Assembly: GCA_036518915.1 (NCBI GenBank)
Contig: DATDME010000071.1
Location: 1 to 6,132 of the forward strand
DNA from: GCA-016699105 sp036518915
GTDB lineage: Bacteria; Patescibacteriota; Saccharimonadia; UBA4664
Direction of reading: 5' to 3'
Length of the DNA stretch: 6,132 bases
Below the pieces are notes generated by a model. That model did not search any database, had not been told where the DNA came from, and saw nothing but the letters and a program-made list of their open reading frames with translations. A program made the position numbers and the translations under genes. Shown one piece after another: positions 1-5,574 of the stretch (positions are counted from its first letter, which is position 1; every line of letters starts with the position of its first letter).

Positions 1-1
1 T

Positions 2-625
2 GGCTCGCTCAGCCGCGACGCGCTCGGCCGCATCCTGCAGCTCGCCGAAGAGGCCGACGCGCTGGCCATCGGCACCAGCCTGTCCAACAATTCCGACACC
101 ACCATGCTCGTGGAGCGGCTGCTGACCGAGGCTGAGGGCAGTCTCATCCTATGTGACGACGGCGCCACCGCAGCCCGTAGCCAGCTCAGCCTGCTAGCAA
201 CCCGGCCAAACACGCTCTGGATTCTAACCATGCCCGAAGTGCTTAAACTGTGCGGCGCCCTCGGCATTGCCATTCACATCCGGGAGGGCGCTGGCCTCAT
301 CAATAAGTTGCAAATCATCCGAAATCTGTCCCAAGCGCTCACCGGCGACCTAGCCGTCTTTGGCACCGAAGTCGCGGTGGCCGCGGAGGGACAGCTCAGC
401 GTCACACCCGTCAACCACCGCCTTAGCCTGCAACCCACGGCGTTTTACGCCGTGCTCGCCAGCTTCTGGCTGCAAAACCGCGGCCGGCCCTTGGCGGGTC
501 TGACCACCGGAGCTTATGTGCTGGGCCAAGTCAGCCAAGCCTTTGACGCCACCGCCAACCCCACCGTCACACAATTGGCCGCGGCCATCAGCCAAACCCT
601 CAAAGCCAGCGAAGACACCTGGTAG
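2..625 (+). CDS. Degenerate NAD(P)H-hydrate dehydratase-like (YjeF C-terminal, ribokinase fold) protein, 5' end missing
   Basis: The frame is open from base 2 and ends at TAG 623-625, giving the last 207 residues; the true start lies upstream. The order of segments matches the C-terminal half of ADP/ATP-dependent NAD(P)H-hydrate dehydratase, which repairs hydrated NAD(P)H: DALAIG (19-24, family xxIAIGPG), ILCDDGATAA (49-58, family VLDAxAL), WILTMPEVLKLCG (73-85, family ILTPHPGExxRL), LAVFGTEVAVAAEGQLSVTP (117-136, family VVLKGxxTVIxxPDG), then the helix after QPTA (144-147). The signature residues are lost: HPGE reads MPEV, and the G-[ST]-GD anion-hole and catalytic-base motif reads QPTA, with Ala where Asp is expected. 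GPG at the start reads GTS. This is seen directly; the family relation comes from remembered family patterns, and loss of dehydratase activity is inferred. It is probably cytosolic. It could be a dead paralogue with a binding or structural role, or a fast-evolving pseudo-enzyme; the frame is intact, so it is not an obvious pseudogene. The next gene starts 40 bases downstream from its own promoter. Confidence 0.68.
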   Translation, partial: GSLSRDALGRILQLAEEADALAIGTSLSNNSDTTMLVERLLTEAEGSLILCDDGATAARSQLSLLATRPNTLWILTMPEVLKLCGALGIAIHIREGAGLINKLQIIRNLSQALTGDLAVFGTEVAVAAEGQLSVTPVNHRLSLQPTAFYAVLASFWLQNRGRPLAGLTTGAYVLGQVSQAFDATANPTVTQLAAAISQTLKASEDTW

Positions 626-648
626 CATCCGTGCCGGGCGTAGCCGTG

Positions 649-657
649 TGCTATGCT
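649..657 (+). promoter_or_regulatory. Extended -10 promoter (TGcTATGCT) directly before the 666 start
   Basis: TG at 649-650, one spacer base and TATGCT at 652-657 form an extended -10 element. Only eight bases (658-665) separate it from ATG 666, so transcription would start at or within a base or two of the start codon. No -35 stands out. AGGG at 659-662 is too close to the ATG (three bases) for a normal ribosome site. The mRNA is therefore probably leaderless. Confidence 0.6.
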
Positions 658-665
658 TAGGGCCA

Positions 666-2129
666 ATGAGACGGCTACGTTTAACCCGCTACAGCGCCAT
701 CGCCTTTGTGACCGGCTTTGTGCTCATGGCCTTCGAGCTGGTAGCCGCCCGGTTGCTCGCGCCCACCATTGGCACGTCCATCTACATCTGGACGAGCGTG
801 ATTGGCGTGATGATCGCCGCGCTGGCCGCCGGTTACGCCGCGGGCGGCTGGGTCGCCGACCGCCGCACCGAGCCGCTGGATGTGGTTTGGTTATTGCTCC
901 TGGCTAGCTTTGCCATCCTCTCCACCCTGGTGCAATACCATGCCGCGCTCACCGTCATTATTGGCCTCACCGCCGACCCCCGCCTGCAGGGCGTGATAGC
1001 CGCGGTCGTATTATTTATGCCGGCCAGCTTTATTGTGGGCGCGGTCAGCCCATACCTAGCCCGGCTGCAAACCACCTCCGTTGACACCACCGGCCGCACC
1101 GTTGCCGGCTTAAGCGCGCTCAATTCACTCGGCGGCATCACCGGCACCTTCGCCACCGGCTTCATTTTCTTTAGCCTGATTGGCTCCGCCCAAACCCTCA
1201 GCCTGTTGATTGCCACGCTCGTCCTCTCGAGCTGGCTGATACAATCACGCGCCTTTTTTGGCCTGAGGCTTGCCGGCAGCCTGATGGCGGTGGGTATTGG
1301 CTGGCTCTACTGCTTGCCCGTCGCCACGGCCCACAGTAGCCGGCCGATCGACACCGCCACTTCGCACTACGAAGTCGCCAATTTTTACTACCGAAACCAA
1401 CCCATCCGCGGTTTGCTCATGGGCCCAGGCGGCATCCAGTCGGCCATCGCGCCGGCCGAGCCCAACCGGCTCGTGTTTCCCTACACCCAAAAGATTGCCA
1501 GCCTGGCCGCCGCCGCGCCCGCGCCCCAGCGTATCCTAATCCTGGGCGGCGGCGCCTTCACACTGCCAGAATACCTTGGCCGCACCTACCCGCGGGCCGC
1601 CGTTGATGTCGTGGAAATCGACCCCCAGCTGCCCACCATCGCCCGCCAATACTTTGACTACCAGCAACAGCCCCGCACCACCGTCTACGCCACGGATGCC
1701 CGGGCTTTCCTGGAGCGCCCGCACCAGCCCTACGACTTGGTCATTATTGACACTTACAGCGATTATTGGGTGCCGTTTGCCCTCACCACCCGCGAATTCA
1801 CTGAACGTCTAGCCGGCACCGTCACACCCACGGGCGTCGTGCTAGTGAACCTGATTGGTTCCGCGCAATGGGGCTGCCGGCCTTACATCGGCAGCATTAA
1901 CGCCAGCTACGCCCACGCCTTCCACCAGCAAGCCGTCTTCCCGGCGGAGGACCCGGACCTCAACCACTTTCAAAACCTCATCTTGGTTTATTCCAACGCC
2001 TCACTCGGCTGGGCCGACGCTGTGCCCAACCGCCAAACGTACCTTGAGGGCCCCATCGTGCCGCTCACCGACAATTTCGCACCCGTCGAACCGCTCTTGC
2101 AGCAGTGCATGGACGCCGTGCGGTATTAA
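666..2129 (+). CDS. Fused membrane domain / spermidine synthase-like methyltransferase-fold protein
   Basis: This 487-residue protein has two parts. Residues 1 to about 222 carry about seven hydrophobic segments (near 10-32, 40-63, 73-101, 108-130, 150-173, 176-194, 203-222). They open with the pattern typical of fused spermidine-synthase proteins: FELVAARLLAPTIGTSIYIW (23-42) followed by GYAAGGWVADRR (56-67). Residues from about 235 to 487 form a Rossmann methyltransferase-like domain: LILGGGAFTLPEY (291-303) as the nucleotide loop, VEIDP (316-320) with the ribose-binding acid, DARAFL (344-349), YDLVIIDTYSD (356-366) with D362 in the spermidine synthase catalytic position, LTTREF (373-378), and the family's closing LTDNFAPVEPL (467-477). 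Substrate is not settled for fused proteins; aminopropyl transfer from decarboxylated SAM is only the closest analogy, and no polyamine genes are nearby. An open frame continues upstream to 516 inside the previous gene, but 666 is preferred because it sits directly behind an extended -10 and starts just before the first membrane helix. It is probably an inner-membrane protein with a cytosolic C-terminal domain. Confidence 0.85.
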   Translation: MRRLRLTRYSAIAFVTGFVLMAFELVAARLLAPTIGTSIYIWTSVIGVMIAALAAGYAAGGWVADRRTEPLDVVWLLLLASFAILSTLVQYHAALTVIIGLTADPRLQGVIAAVVLFMPASFIVGAVSPYLARLQTTSVDTTGRTVAGLSALNSLGGITGTFATGFIFFSLIGSAQTLSLLIATLVLSSWLIQSRAFFGLRLAGSLMAVGIGWLYCLPVATAHSSRPIDTATSHYEVANFYYRNQPIRGLLMGPGGIQSAIAPAEPNRLVFPYTQKIASLAAAAPAPQRILILGGGAFTLPEYLGRTYPRAAVDVVEIDPQLPTIARQYFDYQQQPRTTVYATDARAFLERPHQPYDLVIIDTYSDYWVPFALTTREFTERLAGTVTPTGVVLVNLIGSAQWGCRPYIGSINASYAHAFHQQAVFPAEDPDLNHFQNLILVYSNASLGWADAVPNRQTYLEGPIVPLTDNFAPVEPLLQQCMDAVRY

Positions 2130-2130
2130 A

Positions 2131-2149
2131 GCTGGCCCCGCCGGCCGGC
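2131..2149 (+). terminator. Weak hairpin just after the spermidine synthase-like gene
   Basis: GCTGGCC (2131-2137) can pair with GGCCGGC (2143-2149), seven pairs including one G-T, around a five-base loop. It starts two bases after the stop codon. The downstream stretch (TTGTAATTATAT from about 2157) is A+T-rich but has no clean T run, so it could be a weak terminator or simply a 3' mRNA-protecting hairpin. Confidence 0.35.
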
Positions 2150-2186
2150 AACCAGGTTGTAATTATATGTGTACAGCATTGCTGGT

Positions 2187-2205
2187 CTCCGTTAGTGATA
2201 CGGAG
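2187..2205 (+). other. Small inverted repeat in the 2130-2329 gap
   Basis: CTCCGT (2187-2192) and ACGGAG (2200-2205) form a perfect six-base dyad around a seven-base spacer. It lies in the 200-base gap before the ClC gene. It has no T run. It could be an operator or an RNA hairpin; nothing else in the gap is recognisable apart from the hairpin at 2131 and the -10-like box at 2317. Confidence 0.3.
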
Positions 2206-2316
2206 CATGCACCCCAGAACTGAAGCGCCACATCGGGCAATCCTACGAATGATCCCCAAGCGACGTCATCGGCGCCAATTTGCATTCCCGCCAAAGAAAA
2301 CCACCTCGCCGCCTCC

Positions 2317-2322
2317 CATAAT
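2317..2322 (+). promoter_or_regulatory. Putative -10 box (CATAAT) before the ClC gene
   Basis: CATAAT differs from the TATAAT consensus at one base and ends seven bases before ATG 2330, the same geometry as the better -10 boxes at 652, 3840 and 4864. It lacks the upstream TG extension and no -35 is visible, so support comes mainly from position. It favours ATG 2330 over ATG 2321, which overlaps the box. Confidence 0.4.
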
Positions 2323-2329
2323 GCACGGC

Positions 2330-3559
2330 ATGAAGCGAGCGCAATTACTGAAGCTGTTTGTGGCGTCGGCCGGTCTTGGCCTGATTATTGGCATGACCAC
2401 AGACTTGTTCATCCGCGCCATCAGGTTCGGCAGCCACGTGCTCTTGAGCAACTGGACAGTCGGCACAGCCGGCCGCGCTTGGGCGGTTGTTGGCCTGTCG
2501 GCCGCGGCCGGCTTGGCCATGGGCATGTGCGTGAAGTTCTTTGGCACCAACGACGACGGTATCGGCTTCGACGCGGTCCTGGCCGCTGTTAAGCAAGATG
2601 GCGGGTTAGGCCTGGCCCAAATCAAACGCATCGTCCTCAACACCTACCCAGGACTGGTCACCGGCGCCAGCATTGGACCCGAGTCGCCCCTGGTGACCAT
2701 CGCGGGATATTGCGGCAACCTATTTGCCAAACTGCTTAAAGCGTCCCGGCAACAACTCATGGCCTTCATCACCATCGCCCTCGGCGGCGGTATAGGCGTG
2801 CTAGTAGATTCGCCCGTGGCCGGGCCGATACTTTTTGCCGAGCAACCGCCCACCGTCGATAAGTCGGCCAACCTCATGTTGGTATTCACGAGCATGATAG
2901 CGGCCTCGATTGGTTTTGCCGTTTACAAGTTTCTGGGCGCGCCTCTGCTCACCGGCGACAAGCTTGTGCCCGCCTACGGCGGCCTGCAAGCCATTCATTT
3001 GCTCTACGGCTTAGCGGTTGGCCTGCTCGGCACCGCGTTTGGCCTATTCTTCAAATTCTTGATACTGTTTGTGCGCCGAAGCCTCCGGCGTTTTGCCCAC
3101 CATCCGATTTCCAAAGGTCTGGGTGTCGGTCTGGTAGTTGGGGTTTGCGGCGCCATCGCACCACTGGTTATGTTTGACGGCTCGGCCCAGCTTGCCAGCC
3201 TGGTCGACAACGCCTCAAAATACAGTTTGCTCGCGCTACTTGGCCTAGCCCTACTTCGGCTTATCTCCACCTCGACAGCCCTCGGCGGCGGCTACCAGGG
3301 CGGGAACATTTTTCCCTCAATCTTCATGTCCGGCGCGCTGGGGCTAGCGGTTCACGCCATGTTGCCCTTCATCCCGGCGCCGGTTGCCATGGTGTCGTTC
3401 ATGGCCAGCGTGATGTACGTCTTCACCCCGCTGCCGCTATTTTGCATCTTCTTGTTTACCGAAATCTCCAGCTTCACCTTGATCCCCGTGATGGCCATGG
3501 CGCTGGTGAGTGGTTATCTTTTGAATATCATCTTAAAAACACTACGGCACCAGCCCTAG
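2330..3559 (+). CDS. ClC-family voltage-gated chloride channel / Cl-/H+ antiporter homologue
   Basis: This 409-residue membrane protein moves chloride (or a related anion) across the inner membrane, probably as a homodimer. ClC landmarks are in order: FGTNDDGIGFDAV (71-83) at the GSGIP position; GASIGPESP (112-120) in place of GREGP, keeping the gating glutamate as E118; ILFAEQ (167-172), with E171 where Cl-/H+ antiporters carry the internal proton glutamate; GGYQGGNIFPSIF (320-332) for the GxFxP loop; and TEISSFTLIPVM (377-388) for the EMTDNYQLILP helix. The length suits a core ClC without CBS domains. The C-terminal helix that carries the chloride-coordinating tyrosine in E. coli ClcA appears cut short, since no Tyr falls at the expected distance after P386. 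Both glutamates suggest an antiporter, but the altered GSGIP and GREGP motifs could change selectivity or gating. The frame is open back to 2105, overlapping the previous gene, but those residues are basic and unlike ClC. ATG 2330, three codons after ATG 2321, is chosen because it lies seven bases from a CATAAT box and just before the first helix. Confidence 0.85.
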   Translation: MKRAQLLKLFVASAGLGLIIGMTTDLFIRAIRFGSHVLLSNWTVGTAGRAWAVVGLSAAAGLAMGMCVKFFGTNDDGIGFDAVLAAVKQDGGLGLAQIKRIVLNTYPGLVTGASIGPESPLVTIAGYCGNLFAKLLKASRQQLMAFITIALGGGIGVLVDSPVAGPILFAEQPPTVDKSANLMLVFTSMIAASIGFAVYKFLGAPLLTGDKLVPAYGGLQAIHLLYGLAVGLLGTAFGLFFKFLILFVRRSLRRFAHHPISKGLGVGLVVGVCGAIAPLVMFDGSAQLASLVDNASKYSLLALLGLALLRLISTSTALGGGYQGGNIFPSIFMSGALGLAVHAMLPFIPAPVAMVSFMASVMYVFTPLPLFCIFLFTEISSFTLIPVMAMALVSGYLLNIILKTLRHQP

Positions 3560-3560
3560 C

Positions 3561-3580
3561 CCATTAATGCCTCATAGTGG
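3561..3580 (+). repeat. Imperfect hairpin directly after the ClC stop codon
   Basis: CCATTAATG (3561-3569) pairs with CATAGTGG (3573-3580) through eight pairs with one G-T and one bulged A, around a three-base loop. It begins one base after the stop. No T run follows, so it is more likely a 3'-end stabilising hairpin than a terminator. It is the first of four inverted repeats in this gap. Confidence 0.4.
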
Positions 3581-3609
3581 TGCATGCCCAAACAAATAAC
3601 AGTGAACCT

Positions 3610-3629
3610 CTACGGGCTTCCGCCCGTAG
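3610..3629 (+). repeat. Perfect 8-bp hairpin with TTCC loop
   Basis: CTACGGGC (3610-3617) pairs perfectly with GCCCGTAG (3622-3629) around the loop TTCC. The following bases (CTTCATAG) are not a T run. The core CGGGCTTCCGC is repeated in the hairpin at 3716-3735, which suggests the two are related copies. Confidence 0.7.
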
Positions 3630-3655
3630 CTTCATAGCAATTTAAGCTGAGCTTG

Positions 3656-3704
3656 CCCGCTATCTTCTTTGCACTGGTGTTCAATGCCTAAGGAAGATAG
3701 CGGG
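3656..3704 (+). repeat. Long inverted repeat, 12-bp perfect stem (16 with wobble)
   Basis: CCCGCTATCTTC (3656-3667) is the exact reverse complement of GAAGATAGCGGG (3693-3704). Pairing can continue inwards for four more bases (TTTG with TAAG, including two G-T pairs) and loosely outwards (AGCTT side with TGGCT). The remaining loop is about 17 bases. No T run follows. It could fold as a stable RNA hairpin, serve as a binding dyad, or be the remains of a small mobile element. Confidence 0.75.
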
Positions 3705-3715
3705 TTGGCTCATAG

Positions 3716-3739
3716 CCGCGGGCTTCCGCTCGCGGTTTT
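3716..3739 (+). terminator. Rho-independent terminator-like hairpin with TTTT
   Basis: CCGCGGGC (3716-3723) pairs with GCTCGCGG (3728-3735) with one G-T pair and the loop TTCC, and is followed at once by TTTT (3736-3739). It stands between the ClC gene and the promoter of the next gene, and would end transcripts coming from the ClC side. The T run is short, so leakage is possible. Confidence 0.6.
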
Positions 3740-3836
3740 ACGCTTGGTAATAAAAACTTGGTACACCACAGTCACAGACGTCAGAACTGCCGTTCGTGAG
3801 GCTAATAAGCCAATTATACTCCCGTTAGGCATTAGC

Positions 3837-3845
3837 TGATAAAAT
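3837..3845 (+). promoter_or_regulatory. Extended -10 promoter (TGaTAAAAT) of the AroE-like gene
   Basis: TG (3837-3838), one base, then TAAAAT (3840-3845). Exactly six bases separate it from ATG 3852, so the first transcribed base should be at or beside the A of the ATG, giving a leaderless mRNA. No Shine-Dalgarno sequence lies in the preceding 20 bases. No convincing -35 is seen. Confidence 0.7.
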
Positions 3846-3851
3846 ACCCGC

Positions 3852-4844
3852 ATGGAACAACCACAGCCAAACCCGCACGAAATCAGCAAGCCATCTCCTG
3901 AACTTCGACAAACATCTGAGCTGCCCTTCGCAGTCGAGAAAATCCCCGTAAGTGAGGGGGTGGACGCCTTCAAGGCATTTGTAGATCGTTATCCCGATTA
4001 TGCCATCTGCCCGTATGTCGCCTACAAAGACGCTGAAGGCTGGGACAAATCCACTAGCCGCACCTACATGAACCAGGTTCTCCCTAATTTTCTCTACGTT
4101 CCGGTTAATATCGAAAAAAATAACACTGATGAACTCCGACGCTTCTTTGAGCTAGTTGAGGATATGGAGCGTGTCCCAGCCGTCAACATTACCCAACCCC
4201 ACAAAAGCGCCCCGGTCATCCGCGAGATGTTTATCGGTGACGCCAACGCGACCGAGAATGTTGACACCCTGATTCGAGGCAGTGAAGGCAAATTAGTACC
4301 ATACGACCTAAACGCCCCCGCCTTTGTGAGCTGGTATAACGACGAGGTTGGCTCTTTTGAGGCCAAAACCGTCGTGTTAGTAGGCGTTGGCGGAGTAGGG
4401 GAGCCGATGGCGAAACGCATTGCCGCCCAGCATCCCAGCCAGCTTTTGCTCATTGATCCAGCCGATAAAGCAGATCTAGCTGCAACTCTCGGCGAGCAAA
4501 GTACCGTGGAATACCACCACTCGCTGGGCGAAATTGCAGACGCAGAGCTGCCCGAAGATGTCATTGTGATTAATGCCGCCGGGAAAGAGGGGGCAACCGA
4601 CGAGTCGGGCATCAACCAGCTCCTTGAAAGCCGAGCTTCGGCATCAGGCGTATTCGTAGACATTCGCCCTCACCTCAAAATTGAAGTCGTCGAAAAAGCC
4701 AAAGGACTAGGCTGGCAAGCCCATACCGGGAACGGCATGAACGCCCGCAACGACTACGCGCTGCTCACTGGCATCACCGACAACTTAGGAGTTCAGTCGC
4801 CCTCGTTCGAGCAGTTTGAAGATTTGGTTGCAAAGGCGTCGTAA
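3852..4844 (+). CDS. Divergent shikimate dehydrogenase-like (AroE-type) oxidoreductase
   Basis: This 330-residue protein is longer than typical AroE (about 270-290) because of a polar N-terminal extension. Shikimate dehydrogenase reduces 3-dehydroshikimate. Visible family features are STS (67-69), followed by MN at 73-74, at the SxS...HN substrate site; NITQPHK (112-118), with K118 as the catalytic lysine; ENVDTL (135-140) for GAVNT; YDLNAPAF (151-158), with D152 as the catalytic aspartate; VGVGGVGEP (177-185) as the Rossmann glycine loop; IVINAAG (238-244) for INATP; and TGNGMNARNDYALLTG (292-307) for the GxxMLxxQAxxxFxxWTG tail. Several positions differ. The NRT/NR(S/T) phosphate clamp after the second strand reads IDPADK, with an acid (D202) that usually signals NAD rather than NADP. 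The family DxxYxP reads DIRPH, losing the tyrosine, and the tail glutamine is Asn. It may therefore be a quinate/shikimate-type NAD enzyme or act on another hydroxy acid; the fold assignment is firm, the substrate is not. No other shikimate-pathway gene is in view. It has its own promoter and ends 31 bases before the kinase. Confidence 0.75.
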   Translation: MEQPQPNPHEISKPSPELRQTSELPFAVEKIPVSEGVDAFKAFVDRYPDYAICPYVAYKDAEGWDKSTSRTYMNQVLPNFLYVPVNIEKNNTDELRRFFELVEDMERVPAVNITQPHKSAPVIREMFIGDANATENVDTLIRGSEGKLVPYDLNAPAFVSWYNDEVGSFEAKTVVLVGVGGVGEPMAKRIAAQHPSQLLLIDPADKADLAATLGEQSTVEYHHSLGEIADAELPEDVIVINAAGKEGATDESGINQLLESRASASGVFVDIRPHLKIEVVEKAKGLGWQAHTGNGMNARNDYALLTGITDNLGVQSPSFEQFEDLVAKAS

Positions 4845-4861
4845 GCATCGTTGATTATGCT
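4844..4861 (+). promoter_or_regulatory. Five-base dyad overlapping the kinase promoter
   Basis: AGCAT (4844-4848) and ATGCT (4857-4861) form an inverted repeat whose right end touches the TG of the extended -10. It could be an operator for autoregulation of the kinase unit, but a five-base dyad can arise by chance. Confidence 0.25.
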
Positions 4862-4869
4862 GATATGAT
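4861..4869 (+). promoter_or_regulatory. Extended -10 promoter (TGaTATGAT) of the zeta-like kinase
   Basis: TG (4861-4862), one base, then TATGAT (4864-4869), followed by exactly six bases (CAAACC) and ATG 4876. The spacing is identical to that before 3852. No Shine-Dalgarno sequence is present, so the kinase is probably translated from a leaderless mRNA. No -35 at standard distance is convincing. Confidence 0.7.
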
Positions 4870-4875
4870 CAAACC

Positions 4876-5574
4876 ATGAGCTTATCAGAAGATGCAATTA
4901 CATTCGTCAAGGCCAACAAGCGCAATCTAATTGAGCGATTCGCCAACCCGCAAGAATTTACCTCCACGCCCCACCCAGAAACCTTTTTCATGGCCGGTTC
5001 ACCGGGAGCTGGTAAAACGGAATGGTCGCGCAATTTCTTGCAAGCCTATAAAGAAACGCATGGCGTAAACATACTACGAATTGATCCCGACGATATTCGT
5101 GCCGCCATCCCTGGCTATACCGGCAACAATTCAGATGAAGTCCAGGGTGGAGCGGCTTTGGCTGTTCAGAAAATTCTAGACCACGCCCTAACTAAAAATC
5201 TTAGCTTCCTCTTTGATGGAACGTTCGCCAAGTACGACCTAGCGCACCAAAATATTGAACGTGCTATCCGACACGACCGCCGGCCCGTCGTGCTGTATGT
5301 CCATCAAGATCCTTTAGTAGCCTGGGACATTACCAAAGCCCGCGAATTACGTGAAGGACGAATGGTCCCTAAAGAAACCTTCATCAATGCCTATTTTTCA
5401 TCAAGAGAAAATGTAAACCAATGCAAAGCCGAATTTGGCGACAAAATGTACCTTTACCTCATAAACAAGAACGCCGATACGCTACAATATAAATACGAAA
5501 TAAACATCACAAACGTTGATCATTACCTAAAAGCCCCCTATACTAGGGAGCTGCTAGAGGAGAAACTCAAATGA
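4876..5574 (+). CDS. Zeta-toxin-family P-loop kinase
   Basis: This 232-residue protein has a single zeta/PezT-type kinase domain. FFMAGSPGAGKTEW (37-50) is the strand and Walker A loop; RIDPDDIRAAIPGY (68-81) carries the acidic residues at the substrate and catalytic site seen in the family; FLFDGTFAKYD (111-121) corresponds to the EGT/DGT strand; VVLYVHQDP (138-146) precedes KARELREGRMVPKETF (154-169), whose arginines match the phosphate-binding lid. The best-studied zeta toxins phosphorylate UDP-N-acetylglucosamine and poison wall synthesis, but many family members have unknown substrates. The core looks intact, so kinase activity is likely. No epsilon or PezA-like antitoxin is upstream; the gene before it is the AroE-like enzyme. 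The next gene starts within its stop (ATGA), which ties their expression together. A housekeeping or phage-defence kinase remains possible. The C-terminal third is more A+T-rich than the genes at the left of the window. Confidence 0.82.
   Translation: MSLSEDAITFVKANKRNLIERFANPQEFTSTPHPETFFMAGSPGAGKTEWSRNFLQAYKETHGVNILRIDPDDIRAAIPGYTGNNSDEVQGGAALAVQKILDHALTKNLSFLFDGTFAKYDLAHQNIERAIRHDRRPVVLYVHQDPLVAWDITKARELREGRMVPKETFINAYFSSRENVNQCKAEFGDKMYLYLINKNADTLQYKYEINITNVDHYLKAPYTRELLEEKLK
5556..5563 (+). promoter_or_regulatory. Strong Shine-Dalgarno site for the 60-residue gene
   Basis: AGAGGAGA lies inside the last codons of the kinase gene, and its GGAG ends eight bases before ATG 5571. It supports that start and contrasts with the lack of such sites before the upstream lead genes. 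Confidence 0.7.

Noticed and set aside
516..665. A 50-residue N-terminal extension of the spermidine synthase-like protein
   Set aside because: It lies inside the upstream gene in another frame and is rich in Pro, Lys and Ser, unlike the family; the family pattern begins just after 666.
2105..2329. A 75-residue N-terminal extension of the ClC protein
   Set aside because: It would overlap the end of the upstream gene, is basic and polar without ClC similarity, and the -10-like box and first membrane helix favour 2330.
3644..3654. AAGCT-G-AGCTT palindrome
   Set aside because: It cannot fold as a hairpin with a one-base centre, and it is short enough to occur by chance.
3560..3740. CRISPR array
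   Set aside because: The repeats are inverted, of different lengths and not regularly spaced; there are no direct repeats of 20 or more bases with unique spacers.
3684..3839. A 51-codon plus-strand frame (ATG 3684 to TGA 3837) in the gap before the AroE-like gene
   Set aside because: It runs through the terminator-like hairpin and one arm of the long inverted repeat, has no ribosome site, and its stop overlaps the extended -10. The protein shows no recognisable pattern.
3710..3973. An 87-residue minus-strand frame across the AroE-like promoter
   Set aside because: It overlaps a well-supported plus-strand gene start and the terminator hairpin, and its serine-, cysteine- and glycine-rich product looks like an antisense shadow.
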